A stretch of DNA of 37,511 bases, taken from NCBI GenBank assembly GCA_905206455.1, contig CAJLHL010000007.1, positions 1 to 37,511 of the forward strand, written 5' to 3'. Positions 29,885 to 37,511 of this stretch are shown here, piece by piece. Below the pieces are notes generated by a model. That model was not told where the DNA came from, searched no databases, and saw only the letters and a list, made by a program, of their open reading frames with translations. A program made the translations under genes and the position numbers. The stretch's first letter is position 1. Every line of letters starts with the position of its first letter. Source of the DNA: an uncultured Eubacteriales bacterium (GTDB lineage: Bacteria; Bacillota; Clostridia; Peptostreptococcales; Anaerovoracaceae).

Positions 29885-30469
29885 ATGGGTCTCGAAAAAA
29901 GGATCTACAGCGTCCTGATTATCTCGGCGGCAGAAAAATTCAACACGGCGCTTGCCGCTTTACTCCCCGAATCGAAATACAGCCCGGTGCGCACTGTCTC
30001 CAGTATCAGCTCTGCAAAACAGATCACAGCGGAATACACTTTTGACCTCGTCATCATAAACTCTCCTCTGCCGGACGATGTGGGCATCCGGTTCGCTATC
30101 GACACCTCACATCTGCCGGGTACCGTCGTCCTGTTTTTAGTCCGGTCGGAACTCCACGGAGAGATTTACGACAAAGTAGCGGAACACGGTGTTTTTACAC
30201 TTCCGAAACCTACCGCAAAGCCCTCGATCATCATGGCGCTGAGCTGGCTCGTCAGCGCCCGGGAACGGCTGAGAAAATTTGAAAAGAAAACTCTGTCCAT
30301 CGAAGAAAAGATGGCGGAAATTCGTATCGTAAACAAAGCGAAATGGATTCTCATCAGCGAGCTGAAAATGGATGAACCTAACGCACACCGCTATATTGAA
30401 AAACAGGCTATGGATCAGTGTATCACAAAACGGGAAGTCTCTGAGAACATCATCAGAACATATACTTGA
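29885..30469 (+). CDS. ANTAR-domain RNA-binding antiterminator with pseudo-receiver
   Basis: 194 aa from ATG 29885 (AAGGAGGGGAGATC upstream); an ATG overlapping the glnA stop lacks a ribosome site. Residues 1-120 have a receiver fold (YSVLIISAAEKFNTALAALL ... TFDLVIINSPLPDDVGIRFA ... KVAEHGVFTLPKP), but the phosphoacceptor position is Asn59 and the acidic pair after strand 1 is Ser-Ala-Ala, so it cannot be phosphorylated in the usual way. A coiled helix leads to ANTAR (about 140-190: RIVNKAKWILISELKMDEPN ... YIEKQAMDQCITKREVSENI). Clostridial NitR-like antiterminators next to glnA are a known precedent. The targets are probably T1-T3. Confidence 0.9.
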   Translation: MGLEKRIYSVLIISAAEKFNTALAALLPESKYSPVRTVSSISSAKQITAEYTFDLVIINSPLPDDVGIRFAIDTSHLPGTVVLFLVRSELHGEIYDKVAEHGVFTLPKPTAKPSIIMALSWLVSARERLRKFEKKTLSIEEKMAEIRIVNKAKWILISELKMDEPNAHRYIEKQAMDQCITKREVSENIIRTYT

Positions 30470-30570
30470 CGCTGCTCCCGCATAATCTGCGGAATATATC
30501 TGCATCCCGCCGTCAATGCGTCAATTGGTGTTTCGATATTGTTTTTTTCAACAAAAGTTTATGATATTTG

Positions 30571-30599
30571 TTGACAAGCGCACAGAGCGGAGTTACAAT
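30571..30599 (+). promoter_or_regulatory. Promoter of the trp operon
   Basis: TTGACA (30571-30576), 17-nt spacer, TACAAT (30594-30599). The start is near 30606, just before the T-box leader. No strong terminator of the upstream ANTAR operon is seen; a weak hairpin CCGCA-TAATC-TGCGG lies at 30479-30493. Confidence 0.85.
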
Positions 30600-30605
30600 C
30601 GAAAA

Positions 30606-30918
30606 AAATCAATAATAAATAAACCGTTGAAGCGGAGATAACGGCAATGATGCCTTTACAGAGAGCCTGCGATGCTGAGAATCAGGCAAGAAACAAGTTG
30701 TCAAATGGACCGCGGAGGGTGCAGTCAAATGTGAATTCCAGACTCACAGAGTATTCTGCAACGTGTTGGCATACGTCAGTTGCCGGGGATATGCAGGTAT
30801 CCCGCTAAGCGCGCAGGGTCGTTCCTGCGAAATCAGGGTGGCACCGCGGATAACGCCGCACTTCAATCGGCACATTATTCGTCCTTGACAGATCGCATAT
30901 TCTGTCAGGGGCGTTTTT
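30606..30918 (+). ncRNA. T-box leader responding to tRNA-Trp
   Basis: The T-box sequence AGGGTGGCACCGCGG is at 30835-30849. Stem I is recognisable (CAGAGAG bulge, a distal hairpin with GATG, 30660-30690). The specifier is UGG at 30706-30708 followed by A, which decodes Trp and fits the downstream trp genes. The intrinsic terminator pairs 30880-30891 with 30902-30913 and is followed by TTTTTCTTTTT. Uncharged tRNA-Trp would stabilise the antiterminator and turn trpE on. The stem I details are read by eye. Confidence 0.93.
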
Positions 30919-30926
30919 CTTTTTGC

Positions 30927-30962
30927 AAACTCCTCTAACAGAAACAAGTCAGAGGAGTTTTT
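30927..30962 (+). terminator. Second terminator-like hairpin between the T-box and trpE
   Basis: Perfect 10-bp arms AAACTCCTCT (30927-30936) and AGAGGAGTTT (30951-30960), a 14-nt loop, then TTTTCTATTTTA. It lies 8 nt after the T-box terminator run and 21 nt before the trpE ATG, with the trpE ribosome site AAGGAGG just beyond. I see no obvious antiterminator that would disarm it. Confidence 0.65.
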
Positions 30963-30983
30963 CTATTTTAAGGAGGTAACGTC

Positions 30984-32450
30984 ATGAAAATCGCACCGAG
31001 CCTCGGCGAGGCAAAAAAAATCGCTGCCACCGGAAAATTTGACGTTCTGCCGGTCAGCTGTGAAATTTTATCAGATTTCACTACCCCTATCGAGACGATG
31101 AAGATTCTGAAGAATGTATCGACTCACTGCTTTATGCTGGAATCCGCGTGGGCCGACAGAAAATGGGGACGCTATACGTTTCTCGGCTTCGACCCGAAGC
31201 TGGAAATCACATGCACTGACGGCCAGATGCAGATCGGAAGTCTCAGGTTCCAAACTGAAAATCCCTCCGAATATCTCCGTCAGATTCTCGCTGATTATAA
31301 AAGCCCCCGCTTTGATTATCTCCCCCCTTTTACAGGAGGTCTCACAGGCTATTTCTCTTACGAATACCTGGGATACAGAGAACCGGCTGTCCGCGGCAGC
31401 GCGGAAGATACGGAGAATTTCAAAGATGTGGATCTGATGCTGTTCGACAAAATCATCGCTTTCGATAATCTTCGCCAGAAGCTGATCCTCATCGTGAATA
31501 TGCCTCTCGACGACATCGAGGTCGGATATAACAAGGCGGTTCTGGAGCTCAGACGGCTCGAGGAACTCATCCGGACAGGTGAGAAAAAACAGGAACCCGG
31601 CGGCCGCCTGCTGGGTAAAATAACTCCTCTGTTCGACAGAGAACAGTTCTGCGCCATGGTGGAAAAAGCCAAACATCATATCCGGGAAGGAGATATTTTT
31701 CAGATCGTACTCTCCAACCGCCTGAGCGCTCCCTTTGAAGGCAGCCTGCTGAACACTTACCGGATCCTGCGCACTATCAATCCGTCCCCCTACATGTTCT
31801 ATTTTTCCGGTACGGACGTAGAAGCCGCGGGAGCTTCTCCCGAAACCCTGGTAAAGCTCCAGGACGGCGTCCTGCACACATTCCCTCTGGCCGGAACCCG
31901 CCCGCGGGGACGCACTGACGAAGAAGACCGGCTCATGGAAGAAGAACTGCTTACCGACGAAAAGGAACTGGCCGAGCACAACATGCTGGTAGATCTGGGC
32001 AGAAACGATCTGGGGAAAATCAGTAAATTCGGTTCAGTGCAGGTAGAAAAGCTTCATTTTATCGAGCGTTTCTCCCACGTCATGCACATCGGCTCTACCG
32101 TACGCGGGGAAATCCGCGAAGAAAACGACGCGCTGGACGCCGTCGAAGCGGTACTTCCCGCAGGTACGCTTTCCGGTGCACCGAAGATCCGCGCCTGCCA
32201 GCTGATCGGCGAACTGGAAAATAATAAAAGAGGCATCTACGGCGGTGCTGTGGGATATATCGATTTCACCGGCAATATGGACACCTGCATCGGAATCCGC
32301 ATCGCTTACAAAAAGAACGGAAAAGTCTTCGTGAGATCCGGAGCCGGTATCGTCGCGGATTCCGTTCCCGAAAGAGAATACGAAGAATGCATCAATAAGG
32401 CGAAAGCCGTGATGAACGCACTGGAGCTTGCGGAGGAGGAAAGTATATGA
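30984..32450 (+). CDS. trpE: Anthranilate synthase component I
   Basis: 488 aa; AAGGAGG precedes the ATG. Converts chorismate and ammonia (from TrpG) to anthranilate. The regulatory region has MLES (51-54), equal to the LLES tryptophan-binding motif, so feedback inhibition by Trp is expected. The chorismate domain has SPYMFYF, GASPETLVKLQDG, PLAGTRPRGRTDEED, LVDLGRNDLGKI and GTLSGAPKIRA. The stop overlaps trpG by ATGA. First gene of trpEGDCFBA. Confidence 0.97.
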   Translation: MKIAPSLGEAKKIAATGKFDVLPVSCEILSDFTTPIETMKILKNVSTHCFMLESAWADRKWGRYTFLGFDPKLEITCTDGQMQIGSLRFQTENPSEYLRQILADYKSPRFDYLPPFTGGLTGYFSYEYLGYREPAVRGSAEDTENFKDVDLMLFDKIIAFDNLRQKLILIVNMPLDDIEVGYNKAVLELRRLEELIRTGEKKQEPGGRLLGKITPLFDREQFCAMVEKAKHHIREGDIFQIVLSNRLSAPFEGSLLNTYRILRTINPSPYMFYFSGTDVEAAGASPETLVKLQDGVLHTFPLAGTRPRGRTDEEDRLMEEELLTDEKELAEHNMLVDLGRNDLGKISKFGSVQVEKLHFIERFSHVMHIGSTVRGEIREENDALDAVEAVLPAGTLSGAPKIRACQLIGELENNKRGIYGGAVGYIDFTGNMDTCIGIRIAYKKNGKVFVRSGAGIVADSVPEREYEECINKAKAVMNALELAEEESI

Positions 32451-33034
32451 TTTTGCTCATCGATAATTATGACAGTTTTTCCTATAATCTCTACCAGCTC
32501 ATCGGAGAAATTGAACCCGATATCAGGGTGATCCGCAATGATGAGATGACGATAGAGGAAATCGCCCGGTTGGCGCCCGATCAGATCATTCTCTCTCCCG
32601 GCCCCGGAAGACCGGAAGAAGCCGGCATTATCACAGAAATCGTAACCGCCCTGGGAGAGAAAATCCCCATCCTCGGCGTCTGCCTGGGTCATCAGGCCGT
32701 CTGCGCCGCATTCGGCGCAGTGATCTCTTACGCAGGGAAACTGATGCACGGAAAAACATCCGATGTAAAATTCGACACCGAATGTCCCCTGTTCCGGGGA
32801 TGTCCGGAGAACGCTCCGGCCGCCCGCTATCATTCTCTCGCGGCAAAAGCTGATACGATTCCCGAATGCCTGAAAATTACAGCGGTCGCATCAGACGGAG
32901 AAATCATGGCAGTCCAGCACAGAGACTACCCTGTCTACGGTGTACAGTTTCATCCCGAATCTGTCATGACGCCGCACGGAAAAACAATGCTCGGTAACTT
33001 TATAACGCAGTGCCGGCGCCGCCCGTCTCTATAG
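32447..33034 (+). CDS. trpG: Anthranilate synthase glutamine amidotransferase component II
   Basis: 195 aa, MILLIDNYDSFSYNLYQL opening. The class I GATase triad is visible: Cys in LGVCLGHQAVC, and His and Glu in VQFHPESV. It supplies ammonia to TrpE. It is separate from trpD, unlike the fused form of enterobacteria. About 100 nt separate it from trpD, the only sizeable gap in the operon. Confidence 0.96.
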   Translation: MILLIDNYDSFSYNLYQLIGEIEPDIRVIRNDEMTIEEIARLAPDQIILSPGPGRPEEAGIITEIVTALGEKIPILGVCLGHQAVCAAFGAVISYAGKLMHGKTSDVKFDTECPLFRGCPENAPAARYHSLAAKADTIPECLKITAVASDGEIMAVQHRDYPVYGVQFHPESVMTPHGKTMLGNFITQCRRRPSL

Positions 33035-33059
33035 ACAGAGAATTTCATTTCCGGAATCC

Positions 33060-33078
33060 GGAGGGAAATATACCCTCC
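33060..33078 (+). other. Small hairpin in the trpG-trpD gap
   Basis: GGAGGG-AAATATA-CCCTCC is followed by no T-run, so it is not a terminator. It might affect RNA stability or processing between trpG and trpD. The rest of the 100-nt gap holds only the trpD ribosome site (AAAAGGAG). Confidence 0.4.
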
Positions 33079-33134
33079 TGCGGAAACCCGAAAAACCGGA
33101 GCGCCCTGTACCATGATGAAAAGGAGACAGAAAA

Positions 33135-34166
33135 ATGATAAAAGAAGCGATCGTTAAAATCGTAAACAAAGAAGATCTCACCTATGACGAAGCGTATACC
33201 GTAATGAATGAAATCATGAGCGGCAAGACGACTCCTACACAGAACGCGGCCTTTCTCGCCGCGCTCTCCACAAAAAGCGCAAGAGCGGAGACCACCGATG
33301 AGATCGCAGGCTGCGCGGCCGCAATGCGGGCGCATTCCGTCAGGGTAAAGACCGATATGGAACTCTTCGAAATCGTCGGCACCGGCGGAGATAACGCCCA
33401 CAGCTTCAACATTTCCACTACTTCCGCTCTCGTCGCCGCAGCCGGAGGAATGAAAGTCGCAAAACACGGAAACCGCGCCGCGTCCTCGAAATGCGGAACC
33501 GCAGACTGCCTTGAAGCGCTGGGAGTAAATATTCTGCAGAGTCCGGCGAAATGCATAGAGCTTCTGAATACGGCCGGGATATGCTTTTTCTTCGCACAGA
33601 AGTATCACACTTCCATGAAATATGTAGGTGCGATCCGCAAAGAGCTGGGATTCCGCACCGTATTCAATATTCTGGGGCCGCTCACCAATCCCGCAGTTCC
33701 CACGACGCAGCTTCTCGGCGTCTATGACGGCTATCTCGTCGAACCCCTCGCTCAGGTCCTGATCAATCTGGGAATCAAGCGCGGCATGGTAGTATACGGT
33801 CAGGACAAACTCGACGAAATCTCACTAAGCGCACCCACCACGATATGCGAGATAAAAGACGGCTGGTTTAAATCCTCCGTTATCACCCCCGAGGACTTCG
33901 GTCTGCAGCGCTGCAGAAAAGAAGATCTCCGGGGAGGTACGCCGAAGGAAAACGCGGGAATCACACGTTCGATTCTCCGCGGAGAAAAAGGTCCGAAACG
34001 AGATGCCGTCCTGATGAATGCAGGCGCTTCGCTCTACATCGGAGGAAAGGCCGGCAGTATGAAAGACGGAATCATCCTCGCTGCCCAATTGATCGACTCC
34101 GGCAAAGCCGCGGAAACACTGAACCGGCTCATCACTGTCAGCAACCGCCCGGAGGAAGAAATATGA
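33135..34166 (+). CDS. trpD: Anthranilate phosphoribosyltransferase
   Basis: 343 aa; AAAAGGAGACAG lies before the ATG. Transfers phosphoribose from PRPP to anthranilate. The family motifs GTGGDNAHSFNIST and KHGNRAASSKCGTADCLEAL, then RTVFNILGPLTNPA, are intact. The stop overlaps trpC as ATGA. Confidence 0.97.
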   Translation: MIKEAIVKIVNKEDLTYDEAYTVMNEIMSGKTTPTQNAAFLAALSTKSARAETTDEIAGCAAAMRAHSVRVKTDMELFEIVGTGGDNAHSFNISTTSALVAAAGGMKVAKHGNRAASSKCGTADCLEALGVNILQSPAKCIELLNTAGICFFFAQKYHTSMKYVGAIRKELGFRTVFNILGPLTNPAVPTTQLLGVYDGYLVEPLAQVLINLGIKRGMVVYGQDKLDEISLSAPTTICEIKDGWFKSSVITPEDFGLQRCRKEDLRGGTPKENAGITRSILRGEKGPKRDAVLMNAGASLYIGGKAGSMKDGIILAAQLIDSGKAAETLNRLITVSNRPEEEI

Positions 34167-34945
34167 CGATTCTCGACCGCCTCGCAGCGCATGCGAAGGA
34201 GCGCACCGAACAGAAGAAAAGACTCCTGCCGCCGTCAGAAATCCGGCGCCAAGCACTCTCACTGCCCAAGGACAAGTTCATCTTTGAAAACGCCCTGAAA
34301 AAAAACGGACTTTCCTTTATCTGTGAATGCAAGAAAGCATCCCCCTCAAAAGGACTGATCGCTCCCGACTATCCTTATGAGAAGATCGCAAGAGAATATG
34401 AAGCGGCAGGAGCCGACTGCATTTCTGTACTGACTGAACCGAAATGGTTCTGCGGAAGCGACGAACACCTGAAAAAAATTTCGGCGGCCGTTTCCATCCC
34501 CTGTCTGCGCAAGGATTTTACCGTAGATGAATATATGATCTATGAAGCGAAGCTTCTGGGCGCGTCGGCCATCCTGCTGATCTGTTCGCTTCTCACAGAG
34601 AAGCAGATCAGAGAATTTCTCTCCGTCTGTGATGAACTGGGGCTTTCCGCTCTGGTGGAAACCCACGATGAGAACGAAATATCGGCTGCGGTAAATGCCG
34701 GAGCGCGCATTATCGGCGTCAATAACCGCAGCCTGAAAGATTTTTCCGTCGATACCGGAAACAGCCGACGGCTCAGGGATCTGGTTCCGAAAGACATCCT
34801 TTTTGTTTCGGAAAGCGGTGTAAAGAACGCCCAGGACACAGAAGAGCTCAGAAAAATCGGAGCCGACGCCGTTCTGATCGGAGAAACCCTGATGCGTTCA
34901 TCCGATAAAAACGCGAAACTCGCAGAACTGAGAGGTGCGCTGTGA
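34163..34945 (+). CDS. trpC: Indole-3-glycerol-phosphate synthase
   Basis: 260 aa. Closes the indole ring from carboxyphenylaminodeoxyribulose phosphate. Barrel motifs: CECKKASPSKGLIAPDYPYE, LRKDFTVDEYMIYEAKLLGA, GVNNRSLKDFSVD and VSESGV. E55 and K57 fit the catalytic strand 1 pair. Not fused with trpF. The stop overlaps the GTG start of trpF. Confidence 0.97.
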   Translation: MTILDRLAAHAKERTEQKKRLLPPSEIRRQALSLPKDKFIFENALKKNGLSFICECKKASPSKGLIAPDYPYEKIAREYEAAGADCISVLTEPKWFCGSDEHLKKISAAVSIPCLRKDFTVDEYMIYEAKLLGASAILLICSLLTEKQIREFLSVCDELGLSALVETHDENEISAAVNAGARIIGVNNRSLKDFSVDTGNSRRLRDLVPKDILFVSESGVKNAQDTEELRKIGADAVLIGETLMRSSDKNAKLAELRGAL

Positions 34946-35550
34946 CAAAGATAAAACTGTGCGGCCTCTCCCGGCTATGTGATATCGAAGCCGCAAACGA
35001 AATCAGACCGGATTACATCGGCTTCGTCTTCTCCCAGAAAAGCAAACGGTATATTCGCCCCGAAAAAGCCGCGGAACTAAAAAAACGGTTGTGCCCCGAT
35101 ATCAAAACAGTAGGCGTCTTTACAGACGAGAAACCGGAAAATATCGCCGCCCTCTTAGAAAGCGGCGTCATCGAGATCGCCCAGCTGCACGGTTTGGAAG
35201 ATGACAAATACGTCCGACAGCTGAAACTTCTCTGCAAAAAACCGGTAATCCAAGCCTTTCAGATTCAAACTGCATACGATATTGTCAGAGCGGAACAAAG
35301 TGCTGCGGATTTTGTCCTTCTCGATGCCGGCGCCGGCGCGGGAACGACATTCGACTGGAAATTAATAACAAATATCAAAAAACCCTATTTCCTCGCCGGA
35401 GGACTCAATGCGGAAAATATCGTTCCGGCCATTCGGTCGCTGCACCCTTATGCGGCAGACGTCAGCTCCGGCATAGAAACCTGCGGATACAAAGATAAAG
35501 CGAAAATGGCGGCCTTTGCCGCCGCTGTCAGAAAGGAAAATGCGATATGA
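34942..35550 (+). CDS. trpF: Phosphoribosylanthranilate isomerase
   Basis: 202 aa starting with GTG at 34942, overlapping the trpC stop as GTGA. KLCGLSRLCDIEAAN carries the catalytic Cys region, LLDAGAGAGTTFDWKLI the catalytic Asp region; FLAGGLNAENI and DVSSGIET are standard. Catalyses the Amadori step before TrpC. The stop overlaps trpB as ATGA. Confidence 0.96.
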   Translation: MTKIKLCGLSRLCDIEAANEIRPDYIGFVFSQKSKRYIRPEKAAELKKRLCPDIKTVGVFTDEKPENIAALLESGVIEIAQLHGLEDDKYVRQLKLLCKKPVIQAFQIQTAYDIVRAEQSAADFVLLDAGAGAGTTFDWKLITNIKKPYFLAGGLNAENIVPAIRSLHPYAADVSSGIETCGYKDKAKMAAFAAAVRKENAI

Positions 35551-36737
35551 CAAATCCCAACGGACGTTTCGGTATACACGGAGGACAATATATCCCCGAA
35601 ACCCTGATGAACGCCGTCATCGAACTGGAAGAATCCTACAATCACTACAGGAAGGATCCTGAATTCAACCGCGAGCTTACCGCATTGTTCAATGAATACG
35701 CCGGCAGACCTTCATTGCTGTATTTTGCGGAAAAGATGACAAAAGATCTGAACGGAGCAAAAATCTATCTTAAAAGGGAAGATCTGAATCACACCGGAGC
35801 TCACAAAATAAATAACGTGCTGGGACAGGCTCTTCTGGCAAAAAAAATGGGAAAAACGCGCCTCATCGCCGAAACAGGCGCCGGCCAGCACGGAGTCGCG
35901 GCGGCTACCGCCGCCGCGCTCCTCGGAATGGAATGCGTCGTATTCATGGGAGAAGAAGATACGATCCGCCAGGCTCTAAACGTATACCGAATGCGTCTGC
36001 TGGGTGCGGAAGTCATCGCAGTGAAATCCGGCACAGCCACTCTGAAAGACGCCGTATCGGAAGCGATGCGCGAGTGGACGTCCCGTATCGCAGACACGCA
36101 CTACTGTCTCGGTTCAGTTATGGGTCCTCACCCGTTTCCGACCATCGTCCGGGACTTTCAGGCGGTAATTTCAAAAGAAATCAAAGAACAAATCCTGGTG
36201 AAAGAAGGACGTCTGCCCGACGCGGTTATCGCATGTGTAGGCGGAGGTTCCAATGCAATCGGAAGTTTTTATCACTTCATCGAAGATAAAGATGTAAAAC
36301 TGATCGGCTGTGAAGCGGCGGGCAGGGGTACCGATACTTTCGAAACCGCCGCTACCATCAACACCGGCAGAGTCGGGATTTTTCACGGCATGAAGTCCTA
36401 TTTCTGTCAGGATGAATACGGACAGATCGCTCCGGTCTATTCGATTTCCGCAGGACTCGATTACCCCGGCATCGGTCCGGAGCACGCCCATCTTCACGAT
36501 ATCGGCAGAGCACAGTATGTCCCCGTAACCGATGTAGAAGCGGTACAGGCCTTTGAATATCTCGCCAGGTGCGAAGGAATTATTCCCGCGATCGAATCTG
36601 CTCACGCAGTAGCCCATGCGATGAAAATCGCGCCCGCGATGACCGGGGACCAGATTATCGTAATCACTATATCCGGCAGAGGCGATAAAGACTGTGCCTC
36701 CATCGCCCGTTACAGAGGAGAAAATATCGATGAGTAA
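35547..36737 (+). CDS. trpB: Tryptophan synthase beta chain
   Basis: 396 aa, the short TrpB1 type. PLP lysine K87 lies in LNHTGAHKINNVLGQALLAK; the catalytic Glu is in LIAETGAGQHGVAAA; GGGSNAIGSFYHF binds the PLP phosphate. Joins indole and serine. It overlaps trpA by 8 nt. Confidence 0.98.
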   Translation: MTNPNGRFGIHGGQYIPETLMNAVIELEESYNHYRKDPEFNRELTALFNEYAGRPSLLYFAEKMTKDLNGAKIYLKREDLNHTGAHKINNVLGQALLAKKMGKTRLIAETGAGQHGVAAATAAALLGMECVVFMGEEDTIRQALNVYRMRLLGAEVIAVKSGTATLKDAVSEAMREWTSRIADTHYCLGSVMGPHPFPTIVRDFQAVISKEIKEQILVKEGRLPDAVIACVGGGSNAIGSFYHFIEDKDVKLIGCEAAGRGTDTFETAATINTGRVGIFHGMKSYFCQDEYGQIAPVYSISAGLDYPGIGPEHAHLHDIGRAQYVPVTDVEAVQAFEYLARCEGIIPAIESAHAVAHAMKIAPAMTGDQIIVITISGRGDKDCASIARYRGENIDE

Positions 36738-37485
36738 TATCAGAAAAGCTTTTGAAAACGGAAAGGCTTTCATCGCCTTTATCACCTGCGGAGATCCCGA
36801 TCTTGAAACTACCGCCGCAGCCGTCCGCGCCGCTGAAAAAAACGGTGCCGATCTCATCGAACTGGGAATCCCCTTTTCCGATCCCACGGCGGAAGGCCCT
36901 GTTATCCAGGACGCAAATCTCCGCGCATTAAACGGAGGCGTAACTACGGACAAAATTTTCAGCCTCGTTCGGGATCTCCGCCGTAGCGTAAAGATCCCCC
37001 TGGTGTTTATGACTTACGCCAACGTCATATTTTCCTACGGCTCAGAGCGCTTCATCTCCGCCTGTGCGGACAGCGGCATCGACGGTCTGATTCTCCCCGA
37101 TCTGCCCTTCGAAGAAAAATCCGAATTTTCTCCGATCTGTCAGAAATACGGTGTGGATTTAATATCGCTTATCGCCCCTACATCTAAAAATCGTACCGCC
37201 ATGATCGCAAAAGAAGCGGAGGGATTCGTCTACATCGTATCCAGCCTCGGCGTCACAGGCACCAGGAGCGAAATCAAAACCGATCTATCTTCGATCATCG
37301 ATATCGTCAGACAAAATACAGACATTCCCTGCGCCGTCGGTTTCGGGATCTCCACTCCCGCGCAGGCGAAAAAGATGGCTGAAATCTCCGACGGAGCCAT
37401 TGTCGGCTCAGCGATCGTCAAGCTGCTCGAAAAACACGGAAAAAACGCTCCGGAACTGGAAAATCACCTGGCAAGCCGCCACTGA
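36730..37485 (+). CDS. trpA: Tryptophan synthase alpha chain
   Basis: 251 aa from the ATG at 36730 (AGAGGAG upstream, inside trpB); an earlier in-frame ATG at 36694 gives an unlikely extension. E44 (DLIELGIPFSDP) matches catalytic Glu49 of the Salmonella enzyme, but the place of catalytic Asp60 is E55 (FSDPTAEGPVIQ). This substitution probably typifies a clostridial subfamily. Last gene of the operon; only 26 nt follow in the window, with no terminator visible. Confidence 0.96.
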   Translation: MSNIRKAFENGKAFIAFITCGDPDLETTAAAVRAAEKNGADLIELGIPFSDPTAEGPVIQDANLRALNGGVTTDKIFSLVRDLRRSVKIPLVFMTYANVIFSYGSERFISACADSGIDGLILPDLPFEEKSEFSPICQKYGVDLISLIAPTSKNRTAMIAKEAEGFVYIVSSLGVTGTRSEIKTDLSSIIDIVRQNTDIPCAVGFGISTPAQAKKMAEISDGAIVGSAIVKLLEKHGKNAPELENHLASRH

Positions 37486-37511
37486 CAACGATAAGCGGAA
37501 TGCGCCGACCT

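Noticed and set aside
1..37511. CRISPR arrays, tRNA or rRNA genes, insertion sequences, integrase and attachment sites
   Set aside because: I found no spaced repeats, no tRNA-like cloverleaf, no transposase or integrase motifs, and no convincing direct repeat flanking the tail cluster.

Overview
The window looks like chromosomal DNA of an anaerobic Gram-positive Clostridia-type bacterium. It has strong GGAGG ribosome-binding sites, consensus TTGACA/TATAAT promoters, a tRNA-Trp T-box, a rubrerythrin, LL-diaminopimelate aminotransferase, a type III glutamine synthetase, and a split 'archaeal-type' glutamate synthase next to an ANTAR protein. I cannot name the genus from sequence alone.

Positions 1-13518 (minus strand) hold a contractile-tail gene cluster of PBSX type. 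In transcription order it runs: sigma-like late regulator, tail terminator, sheath, tube, tail assembly chaperone with a -1 frameshift extension, tape measure, LysM protein, M23-peptidase/hub fusion, DUF2577, DUF2634, baseplate J, YmfQ-type protein, then fibres running off the left edge. Divergent to it lie an XRE repressor and an ImmA/IrrE metallopeptidase (13732-14791), with repeated operator-like sites around a consensus leftward promoter. No terminase, portal or capsid gene lies between the control genes and the tail genes, so this reads as a tail-only element (R-type tailocin) rather than a complete prophage. An M15 peptidase endolysin-like gene follows on the far side.

Positions 15983-19617 hold ordinary host genes: a MarR regulator, a hybrid histidine kinase, a rubredoxin-rubrerythrin, and a divergent Crp/Fnr regulator with an 18-bp perfect palindrome before its start.

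Positions 19874-30469 form a nitrogen-assimilation locus. Leftward: glnN, dapF, dapL, nadE. Rightward: three-gene glutamate synthase (amidotransferase, ferredoxin/FMN synthase, GXGXG domain), a type I glutamine synthetase and an ANTAR RNA-binding protein with a degenerate receiver domain. Both divergent transcripts begin with small hairpins carrying a hexaloop AAAGGC or AACGGC (A at position 1, G at position 4, the loop signature of ANTAR targets). Each hairpin is mutually exclusive with a strong intrinsic terminator: two copies before glnN, one before the glutamate synthase. The locus therefore appears to encode its own antitermination circuit.

Positions 30571-37485 hold the tryptophan operon trpEGDCFBA, preceded by a tRNA-Trp T-box leader (specifier UGG) and an unexpected second intrinsic terminator between the T-box and trpE. 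Most trp genes overlap by the ATGA/GTGA pattern.
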